Made by a program: the position numbers and the translations under genes
Part shown: positions 1 to 5,268 of the stretch, piece by piece
Layout: the number at the start of each line of letters is the position of its first letter
How positions within the stretch are numbered: the first letter of the stretch is position 1
DNA from: Chloroflexota bacterium
Lineage (GTDB): Bacteria > Chloroflexota > Anaerolineae > J102
Assembly (NCBI GenBank): GCA_003353825.1
Contig: PIVW01000409.1
Location: 1 to 5,268 of the forward strand
Direction: 5' to 3'
DNA: 5,268 nt
The notes under the pieces: generated by a model
What the model saw: only the letters and a program-made list of their open reading frames with translations
Told to the model about the DNA's origin: nothing
Databases searched by the model: none

Positions 1-59
1 GTGGTGCGTGGTGCGTGGTGCGTGGTGCGTGGTGCGTGGTGCGTGGTGCGTGGTGCGTG
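1..59. repeat. Perfect tandem heptamer array (GTGGTGC)n
   Basis: Eight exact copies of GTGGTGC fill bases 1-56, followed by a partial copy (GTG, 57-59). The array starts at the window edge, so its true length is unknown. It lies 23 bases beyond the stop codon of the URO-D-family gene, so it is intergenic or 3'-flanking to that gene. There are no mismatches between copies, which points to recent slippage or expansion. Short heptamer tandem repeats are known from several bacterial groups, including filamentous cyanobacteria; a link to Chloroflexota is my recollection. The array has no stop codon on the plus strand in any frame, but I see no evidence that it is translated. Confidence 0.97.
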
Positions 60-82
60 AGTGAAGCGAAGCATTCGCCGCG

Positions 83-1237
83 TCAGTCGAATGCCGTCCG
101 CAGCGCCGCACAGTAATACTGCACGTTCTCCCATTTGGCGTCGGGGGCAAGTCGGTGGTCGGGGCAGGGGATGTAACCTCCGAGATCCACCAGGGGTTTG
201 AGGCGTTCGATTTCGGCATCGATGGCTGCATAATCGTACGCAAACACTTTTTTGTCCATTCCACCCACACCGCGCAATTCAGTACCATATTCCTTACGCC
301 AGGGAGCGATACTGGCCTGCCATGTCCCCACTTCGATGGGAAACATGACGTTCACGCCGTTTTCTAGCCAGGTGGGGATCAGTGTGTCGATCTTGCCATC
401 ACAGTCCACAGAGATCAGGTTGATACCATAGTCGTTGAGCAGGCCGGTGATACGAGCATACTGTGGCCCGATCTTCTCATCGAAAAACTGCGGCGTCACC
501 AGCGGCCCCTTGTTGAAGCAGATATCCTCCCAGAAGTGGCCATTATCTGGTTTCACACCCATCTCCAGTACCGCCTCAGTGCATTGATAGGAGAGTTCGC
601 CAACTGTTTCCACGACCTCATCCACCAACAGGGGATCATCGATCTGCACGTAAGCCAACTCCACCAGGCCGAACCAGTTGCGGATTTTACCAATAAGACT
701 GCCACAAAATAGGCCGAACGGATCGCTCCAGGCCGCTTCCTGCAGATAGGCATAACCGCCCTGGTCAAATCCCAGGGAGTCCTCGGAGGTATACACAGTC
801 GAGTCAGTGATGCGCTCCAGCGAAAACAAGAGCCTGGGCTTGAAAATCTCTTCCCACGTTTTCCTTTCTTGTAGGGTATGGTCAAGCTCTTGGGGAATTC
901 CCTGCGCCCCTGGTTTGTACAGCACAATAGCGCCATCCTCATTCAACTCAGACCAGGAACCGTCAGAAAATCGTTCCGAAACTCGCAGTTCAAAGGCGGG
1001 GCGAAGCAGGCAGTCGGGGCTGTAGTTCGAGGACCAGTTGAAGTCAAAGCCCAGGCGTTGGGCGATATCGTGATCCACGGTGTTTCCATCTAACCAGGTC
1101 TTGGCCTCAGCGGCCGTGACGTGCCCCTGCGTGGCCCACAATTCCAGGGTCTCACGCCAGTAACCGAAGTGGACGATGGGCATGCGGTCGTAGGATTCGT
1201 AGTTGAGGATTGCGAGTGTGCGTTGGCGATTGTTCAT
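83..1237 (-). CDS. Uroporphyrinogen decarboxylase (URO-D) superfamily protein, methyltransferase-like
   Basis: This is a complete 384-residue protein of the URO-D TIM-barrel superfamily, which includes HemE and the corrinoid-linked methyltransferases MtaA and CmuA. The family look comes from the start MNNRQRTLAILNYESYDRMP, the WED block at 236-238, VDCDG at 277-281, GVNVMFPIE at 294-302, GGMDKK at 325-330 and the C-terminal GGYIPCPDH at 353-361. The HemE substrate motif (RQAGRY) near the N-terminus is absent; PIVHFGYWRETLELW stands there instead. Haem synthesis is therefore unlikely, and methyl transfer or a related cytosolic reaction is an inference. C358 and H361 are candidate metal ligands. 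The ATG at 1237 has AAAGGA 13 bases upstream, which is a rather long gap, but the N-terminus fits the family. It is the last gene of the isomerase/dehydrogenase cluster and the only one of the three that is intact. No corrinoid protein gene is visible to confirm a methyltransferase role. Confidence 0.88.
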   Translation of the reverse strand: MNNRQRTLAILNYESYDRMPIVHFGYWRETLELWATQGHVTAAEAKTWLDGNTVDHDIAQRLGFDFNWSSNYSPDCLLRPAFELRVSERFSDGSWSELNEDGAIVLYKPGAQGIPQELDHTLQERKTWEEIFKPRLLFSLERITDSTVYTSEDSLGFDQGGYAYLQEAAWSDPFGLFCGSLIGKIRNWFGLVELAYVQIDDPLLVDEVVETVGELSYQCTEAVLEMGVKPDNGHFWEDICFNKGPLVTPQFFDEKIGPQYARITGLLNDYGINLISVDCDGKIDTLIPTWLENGVNVMFPIEVGTWQASIAPWRKEYGTELRGVGGMDKKVFAYDYAAIDAEIERLKPLVDLGGYIPCPDHRLAPDAKWENVQYYCAALRTAFD

Positions 1238-1817
1238 GTCGAAAATGACGTCCTTTGTGGTGCGGATAACTTAGTGGTTTATTGTTGGCTGTTTTGTGTT
1301 GATTGTTAGGAGGTGCGATTCCGCTGCCACCCACTTCACGATATCCAGCATCGTGCAGTGGGAATGTGACTCGTCTTCCTTCTCGTGCCGACTGATAGGC
1401 TGCCAGGATCATTTCCACCAATATCCGCCCATCTTCGGCAGTGATATCAGGGTCCCTGTCATACTTTAAGCAATCGGCAAAAGCGCGTGGTACACCGGCA
1501 ATACGCTCGCCGTGGTCATCTGGAATGGGAACGTTCAGATCCTGCCAGGTCGGATGGGTGCGGGCATAGAGTTTGAGCGCAGTGGCAGCGCTGGGCAATG
1601 GTACGTTGGTAGAGGGAGCATCATCTTGATTCTGGATCAGGACGCCCTGGTCGCCATAGATCTCGGTGGTGTTCTCTCCTGCCAGCGTCACCGAGGCATT
1701 TAGGAGGACTGCCATAGCGCCGTTGCCAAAACGGTAGATGGCGATACCCGTATCATCAGGTGAGAAATCGGTCACGGTGTTCTGAATCTCGGCCATGACG
1801 CTGATCGGTTTGCTCAT
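1152..1817 (-). pseudogene. Truncated Gfo/Idh/MocA-family oxidoreductase (C-terminal domain only)
   Basis: Residues 1 to about 154 from the ATG at 1817 match the C-terminal substrate and dimerisation domain of Gfo/Idh/MocA NAD(P)-dependent sugar dehydrogenases. Recognisable parts are VMAEIQNTVTDF, the DDTGIAIYRFGNGAMAVLL strand, ENTTEIYGDQG, and the closing helix ending SAREGRRVTFPL. The N-terminal Rossmann fold, with its glycine-rich NAD-binding loop and the catalytic lysine region, is absent; such enzymes are usually about 330-400 residues. The start looks native: AGGTGA ends 6 bases before the ATG, and the stop of the upstream isomerase lies inside that motif. A GTG at 1820 is an alternative start. 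The opening MSKPI resembles a normal start of this family, so an internal in-frame deletion is likely. The tail is also wrong: after about 1320 the frame continues through intergenic sequence and 86 bases into the URO-D gene before a TGA at 1152-1154. It cannot bind NAD in the usual way. Confidence 0.8.
1283..1310. repeat. Degenerate heptad tract (TGTTNNN)x4
   Basis: Four consecutive seven-base units share TGTT at the same phase: TGTTGGC, TGTTTTG, TGTTGAT, TGTTAGG. They lie between the end of the Gfo/Idh homology and the start of the URO-D gene. The period equals that of the perfect array at 1-59, and the first and third units resemble its rotated unit TGGTGCG. The tract is read through in frame by the extended Gfo/Idh frame. 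It could be an old, eroded heptamer array, or GT-rich spacer that repeats by chance. Confidence 0.5.
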
Positions 1818-1823
1818 CACCTC

Positions 1824-2620
1824 TCACCTAGCCCCACAAGCCTGCAGACAAGCCTGCATGTGGCCACGGGATTCAGCGGCGATGGTGCAACACTGCGCCA
1901 CGGTGTAGTCTCCGGCGCCGATGATCTCCAGATCGACCGCACCCTCATAGCCGTGCTCGTGCAAGACTCGCAGGTAGCCGACTAAATCGATGTCACCCCG
2001 ACCGTTGGCCTGGTCCTCGGGCTTACCGGGTCCTTGCTGCCGCCCTTTGCAGTCTCGGATATGGATATGTTTGACTCGCGAGATCACCGCGGCTACAGCC
2101 TCCACCGGATTCTCGTCCGCCCTGTGGATGTGCGAGGGGTCCATATCGATACCAAAGGCCGGAGAAGAAATCGCCGCCATTGCCCGCAAGGTGGTCGGGG
2201 TGTCGAAAATGCAAGCGCCGACGTGGGCTTTGACACACAGCACGACGCCATAGTGTTCAGCCCGATCCGCCAGCCTGCCCAGCGAATCGATACTGGCTTG
2301 AAAGCTGGATTCATCACCAGTCGTCCCGCCCGGCCCGCAATTGATGATGGGGACACCGAGCTCGACCGCCGCCTGAAAAGCAGATTCCATGATCTACACA
2401 TCCTGTGAAGGCTGTTCGATGGCCAACAGTTCTAGACCATACTCCTGGCTAAAATATTTGATCTCCGGCGCCAGTTCTTGCCAGCGCTCCAGGACCAGAT
2501 GCTCGCTCATACCATCGATTGCAGATAGTTCGATACCATCATATCCGGCCATGGCGATGTACTTGAAGGCGGTCTCCATATCATAACCCCGAATAAGACT
2601 GAATTTGCTCCTAGTTTCAT
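1824..2620 (-). pseudogene. Sugar phosphate isomerase/epimerase, broken by a frameshift and an amber stop
   Basis: This is a xylose-isomerase-like TIM-barrel protein (AP endonuclease 2 superfamily) of the kind that isomerises or epimerises sugars in catabolic operons. The start is the ATG at 2620-2618, with AAGGA eight bases upstream, giving MKLGANSVLFG. Family sequence resumes one frame over as GYDMETAFKYIAMAGYDGIEL, so one G has been lost from the G run at 2587-2590. A second lesion is an in-frame TAG at 2394-2396 between SQDV and IMESAFQAAV. Adding one base gives exactly 266 codons, or 265 residues with the amber at 76. Numbered that way, likely metal-site residues are H133 (VKAHVG), D161 and H164 (DPSHI), H185/H187 (HIHIRD) and E231 (DLEIIG), all present. 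As read, translation from 2620 ends at 2507 after 37 residues. The stop overlaps the ribosome-binding site of the Gfo/Idh remnant. Sequencing error is the main alternative to true decay. Confidence 0.88.
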
Positions 2621-2628
2621 GGGAGGTT

Positions 2629-2633
2629 TCCTT
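2629..2633 (-). promoter_or_regulatory. Ribosome binding site deciding the isomerase start
   Basis: AAGGA on the minus strand lies eight bases before the ATG at 2620. It supports that ATG over the downstream ATG at 2579, which has no comparable site. This choice exposes the frameshift, because the ATG at 2620 is in a different frame from most of the isomerase. The site is 23 bases beyond the ABC exporter stop, which suggests one transcript. Confidence 0.65.
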
Positions 2634-2656
2634 GTTGGTATGCGTTCGATGGTGGG

Positions 2657-4525
2657 CTAATGCAAGTGAAAGTCACCAGCCTCGACTGCAAAGTTCTGCA
2701 TCAGTGTTCCGGCGCCGCTGCTAGCGAATTGGATTTCGTAAAGTCGTTTGTAGAGCCCCTCTTCCTTGGCAAGAAGTTCAGCATGTGTACCCTGTTCGAC
2801 CAGCCTCCCCTGGTCGAGCACCAGGATATGGTCGGCATAGATAACGGTACTGAGGCGATGGGCAATTACAAAAGTGGTACGGCCGTGCATCAGGCGCTCT
2901 AGTGCTTCCTGAACCAGACGTTCGCTTTCACTATCAAGAGAAGAAGTGGCTTCGTCCAGAATCAGAATCCGGGGATCTTTGAGAATAGCCCGGGCGATAG
3001 CCACGCGTTGTCGTTGACCGCCGCTGAGTTTCACACCCCGTTCGCCCACCATCGTCTGGTATCCGTCGCCGAGCTCTTTGATGATGAATTCATGGGCGTT
3101 AGCCGCCTTGGCAGCCTGTTCGATCTGATCGTGATCAGCATCCAATTTGCCGTAACGAATGTTGGCTTGTACGGTATCAGAATAGAGATAGGTTTCCTGG
3201 GGAACGATACCAATCTGCTCACGCAAGCTGCGGACCTGAATGTCTTTGACATCAAGACCATCGATCGTGATGCGACCAGAATCGACATCATAGAAGCGAG
3301 GGATAAGGCTGATCAAGGTAGATTTGCCGGCGCCACTAGGTCCAACCAAAGCAACCACCTGCCCAGGTTTAGCGATAAAAGAGATGTCTCGTAAAATCGG
3401 CGCCTCCTTGACGTAGTCAAACGTTACCCCTTCGAAAGCGACGCTACCCACAACAGATGATAGAGATTGAGCATTGGCAACGTTCTGGATGTCGGGCGCC
3501 GTATCCATAAGCCCAAACACGCGCTCGCTGGCGCCCAAAGCTGACTGAAACTGCGCGTATAAGCCGGCAAGCGCGGCAATAGGTGACGCCACCATCAACG
3601 TGTAGACCAGATAGGCAACAAGGCCACCGGCAGTAAGGCGGCCGTTAATCACCTCCAAGCCTCCGTACCAGAGCGTCAAGGTGATGGCGGTAAAGGCAAT
3701 AAAGCTGATGATAGGGGCGAGGACGGCTCCGATTCGGGCGCGGTACATGGCAGCCTCAAATGTCTCATTGATCTTCTGCGTGAAGCGACCCAATTCATAA
3801 GGCTCACGCGCAAAAGATTTCACGAGACGAATCCCCGAGGTAGTTTCCTCCAGCACGTTGGCAGCCTCGGCCAAGGCATCTTGAACAGCTCGTGATGCAC
3901 TACGAATCTCTCGACCTAAAAAGAGCATCACCAACGTAATCAGGGGAATCCCAACCAGAATAAACAGCGTTAAGCGCCAATTCAGATAAAAGAGGATGAT
4001 AGCCGCGCCCAGCAGTGTAATCACCTGGCGGATCAATGATACCAGATTATCGGTAACGGCGGTCTGTAGCAGGCTGAGATCGTTAGTAATACGCGAGACC
4101 AACTCCCCCGTTCTTTGGCTTGAATAGAACGCAAGGGATAATCTCTGTAAATGCACATAGACATCGATACGCATGTCGGCGATCGTGCGCTCACCCACGT
4201 AGGCGAGACTCAAGCGGTGGATGAATCCGAAGAGCGCTTGAAAAGCGAACACGAATAACAATCCCACAACCAGGCGATTGAGTCCAGTCAGGTCAACATC
4301 CACCAACACCGTATCGACCAATTCCCGAATCACCAAGGGTAACACCAGGCCAAGAGCGACACTGAAGAGCAGTGCAATCACAGACACGAGCATGTACCGC
4401 CTATAAGGTTTGACATACACCAGTATCCGAGCGAAGGTATGCAGGTTTTCCCTGCTCAGATCGGGTCGATTTTCGTCACTGTTTGAGGGCCGGCGAAATC
4501 GTGAACGTAGTGTACTCAGTGTCAT
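2657..4525 (-). CDS. ABC exporter, fused permease/ATPase half-transporter (MsbA/BmrA type)
   Basis: This is a complete 622-residue inner-membrane ABC exporter subunit that should work as a homodimer or with an unseen partner, moving lipids, drugs or peptides outward. The membrane domain spans about 40-330 with six likely helices near 45-68, 85-107, 160-180, 185-205, 265-288 and 300-322. The ATPase domain follows with all motifs: A-loop Y371, Walker A GPSGAGKST (395-403), Q443, signature LSGGQ (500-504), Walker B ILILDE (520-525, catalytic E525), D-loop SSLDS (528-532) and H556. There is no peptidase domain. The ATG at 4525 has AGAAGG five bases upstream and a likely promoter at 4557-4586. The substrate cannot be read from the sequence. 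The next gene downstream is the broken isomerase 36 bases away, so co-transcription is plausible, but a shared function is not shown. Confidence 0.96.
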   Translation of the reverse strand: MTLSTLRSRFRRPSNSDENRPDLSRENLHTFARILVYVKPYRRYMLVSVIALLFSVALGLVLPLVIRELVDTVLVDVDLTGLNRLVVGLLFVFAFQALFGFIHRLSLAYVGERTIADMRIDVYVHLQRLSLAFYSSQRTGELVSRITNDLSLLQTAVTDNLVSLIRQVITLLGAAIILFYLNWRLTLFILVGIPLITLVMLFLGREIRSASRAVQDALAEAANVLEETTSGIRLVKSFAREPYELGRFTQKINETFEAAMYRARIGAVLAPIISFIAFTAITLTLWYGGLEVINGRLTAGGLVAYLVYTLMVASPIAALAGLYAQFQSALGASERVFGLMDTAPDIQNVANAQSLSSVVGSVAFEGVTFDYVKEAPILRDISFIAKPGQVVALVGPSGAGKSTLISLIPRFYDVDSGRITIDGLDVKDIQVRSLREQIGIVPQETYLYSDTVQANIRYGKLDADHDQIEQAAKAANAHEFIIKELGDGYQTMVGERGVKLSGGQRQRVAIARAILKDPRILILDEATSSLDSESERLVQEALERLMHGRTTFVIAHRLSTVIYADHILVLDQGRLVEQGTHAELLAKEEGLYKRLYEIQFASSGAGTLMQNFAVEAGDFHLH

Positions 4526-4556
4526 AGCAGCCTTCTGGCCGAGCGTAAGTTTGACC

Positions 4557-4586
4557 AGTATACCCGCAACTTGTTTGTTCCCTCAA
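4557..4586 (-). promoter_or_regulatory. Candidate sigma-70-type promoter for the ABC exporter
   Basis: On the minus strand, TTGAGG (4586-4581) and TATACT (4562-4557) are separated by 18 bases. They match the TTGACA and TATAAT consensus at four and five of six positions. A transcript starting near 4550 would have a leader of about 25 bases before the ATG at 4525. An 8-base palindrome, GTTATAAC (4589-4596), sits just upstream of the -35 box and could be an operator half or chance. The rest of the 157-base gap (4526-4682) holds no gene that I can support. Confidence 0.45.
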
Positions 4587-4682
4587 TTGTTATAACTTCG
4601 CTACGGCAATGCAAGCTGTGGTCCTTGCCTTACAGCCCCAGATCGATTTGCGCCAGCCACCACTTCAGTTATTATGGACAAC

Positions 4683-5039
4683 TTATACGAGCGTCGGTTG
4701 GTCCAATATGCCGTCAGTTTTCTCCAAGATGCTCTTGTCGTCCAAAAACTCAACTGGCTCTACGTCCTTTCCATGTTCCCACATGAGAGAGAAGAACCAA
4801 ATATCACTTTCTCCAATACAGAAATCCGCTGGTGTGAATATCATTTTGGAATCCAGTGGCGGCTCTGATCTTTGCGGATGATACTCTGCCTGCCGACCGA
4901 AAGCATCTCCTTGCCAAACTTCTCCTTTGGCGTGCAGTTTGGCTGCAAATGCTCTTACTTCGTCAAGGTCAGGCACTATGATCGGCACAATTGGCACGTG
5001 GTTGTCGGGCATTGTGATTTTTGCTTTAACGGTTACCAC
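4683..5039 (-). CDS. Small protein of unknown function (118 residues)
   Basis: I do not recognise this protein. It starts at GTG 5039-5037 with AGGAG ten bases upstream (5054-5050). The first in-frame ATG, at 5012, has no such site and would remove nine residues. The sequence is soluble-looking, with no signal peptide or membrane segment. It has a hydrophobic N-terminal stretch (HVPIVPIIVPDLDEV, 14-28), a short charged helix (VRAFAAKLHAKGE) and an aromatic-rich segment near 79-88 (SDIWFFSLMW). The C-terminus is acidic and ends ILDQPTLV. The gene overlaps the end of the DUF4160-like reading frame by 14 bases, an arrangement typical of translational coupling, so the two were probably partners before the upstream gene was rearranged. 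DUF4160 genes often sit beside small proteins such as DUF2442, but this sequence does not look like DUF2442. It is probably a real gene, given its clean start and length. Confidence 0.6.
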   Translation of the reverse strand: MVTVKAKITMPDNHVPIVPIIVPDLDEVRAFAAKLHAKGEVWQGDAFGRQAEYHPQRSEPPLDSKMIFTPADFCIGESDIWFFSLMWEHGKDVEPVEFLDDKSILEKTDGILDQPTLV

Positions 5040-5268
5040 GTTTCTCTTGCTCCTGATGCCATGCTCTCAAAATGTCGTTTTGGTACTTGTCCAATATCCT
5101 CTCGATTGCATTCAGTTCATGGTCTCGAAACCTGCCAGGTCTTGCTAAAGCAATCGGGGAAACCCAATATTTTGCGTCTTTGCCACCTTTACCAAGATTG
5201 ACTCGAATGAGCATTCGTTGACTGTCAATATCATCTATCTTTAATCGAACCAATTCACTTGCACGCAA
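5026..5268 (-). pseudogene. Integrase fragment fused in frame to a DUF4160-like C-terminus (partial at window edge)
   Basis: The frame is open at the window edge (first codon TTG, read as Leu if internal). Residues 1-31, LRASELVRLKIDDID through GKGGKD, are the start of a tyrosine-recombinase catalytic domain. They contain the first catalytic Arg (R2, in the usual GLRxSEL motif) and the conserved hairpin lysine of GKGGK. From residue 32 (about base 5175) the sequence changes to AKYWVSPIALARPGRF, HELNAIERILDKYQNDIL and RAW. This resembles the C-terminal half of DUF4160 proteins (AKFW..P..LA...GF...EL..I...I.......AW). The recombinase HxxR box, second His/Trp and nucleophilic Tyr are all missing, so it cannot recombine DNA. 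The N-terminal half of DUF4160, with its PPHVHV-type segment, is also missing. The last 108 bases of the window are about 39% GC by hand count, against about 60% at 1981-2040, in keeping with a mobile-element origin. The integrase call is strong and the DUF4160 call moderate. Confidence 0.7.

Noticed and set aside
1..59. CRISPR array
   Set aside because: The units are seven bases long and directly adjacent, with no spacers.
66..78. Hairpin GCGAA-GCA-TTCGC just after the URO-D stop as a terminator
   Set aside because: The stem is only five pairs and there is no T run after it on the minus strand, so I cannot support an intrinsic terminator.
1257..1263. A single GTGGTGC copy upstream of the URO-D gene, identical to the array unit at 1-59
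   Set aside because: One exact heptamer is expected by chance at about this rate in a window of this length on two strands.
1990..2408. Plus-strand and alternative minus-strand open frames over the isomerase
   Set aside because: They overlap clear isomerase sequence in other frames. High GC in this stretch removes stop codons and produces such shadows.
2394..2579. A separate 61-residue gene starting at ATG 2579
   Set aside because: Its sequence is the N-terminal part of the isomerase in the same frame as the rest, and the upstream ATG at 2620 with a ribosome-binding site explains the start. It is a piece of the broken gene.
4611..4628. Hairpin GCAAG-(8)-CTTGC between the 118-residue gene and the exporter
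   Set aside because: A five-pair stem with an eight-base loop and no T tract is expected by chance in a spacer of this size.
4609..5201. Plus-strand open frames opposite the small gene and the integrase/DUF4160 chimera
   Set aside because: They lie antisense to frames with better start signals and recognisable protein sequence, and their products are rich in Cys, His and Ser with no family resemblance.

Overview
This window reads as ordinary bacterial chromosome with the genes all on the minus strand. The best guess for the host is a Chloroflexota-like (Anaerolineae/Caldilineae type) or similar environmental lineage. That rests on the heptamer intergenic repeats, on the style of the URO-D, sugar isomerase and Gfo/Idh genes, and on mid-range GC. 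It is an inference from recognition, not from a database search. 

Layout in transcription order (right to left). (1) 5268-5026: the end of a gene that enters from outside the window. It joins a tyrosine-recombinase (integrase) fragment in frame to the C-terminal part of a DUF4160-like protein. (2) 5039-4683: a small unrecognised protein of 118 residues that overlaps the end of the chimera by 14 bases. (3) 4682-4526: an intergenic region with a plausible sigma-70-type promoter. (4) 4525-2657: a complete 622-residue ABC exporter half-transporter with every ATPase motif intact. (5) 2620-1824: a sugar phosphate isomerase/epimerase gene broken twice, by a one-base loss in a G run and by an in-frame amber stop. 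(6) 1817-about 1320: a Gfo/Idh/MocA-type oxidoreductase that keeps a good start site but lacks the whole NAD-binding Rossmann domain, and whose reading frame runs on into the next gene. (7) 1237-83: an intact 384-residue protein of the uroporphyrinogen decarboxylase superfamily, probably a methyltransferase-type relative and not HemE. (8) 59-1: a perfect tandem array of the heptamer GTGGTGC reaching the window edge. 

Genes 5 to 7 look like a former catabolic operon (isomerase, dehydrogenase, URO-D-type enzyme), probably read through from the ABC exporter 36 bases upstream. Two of its three enzymes are now broken as read, and the last is intact. Either the pathway is decaying or the assembly has errors there. 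The frameshift and amber lesions could be sequencing errors. The missing Rossmann domain is harder to explain that way. 

I found no convincing new defence or mobile system. The most informative signals are the localised decay of one operon, the integrase-DUF4160 chimera next to an unknown small gene, and two heptamer-period repeat tracts flanking the URO-D gene, one perfect and one degenerate.
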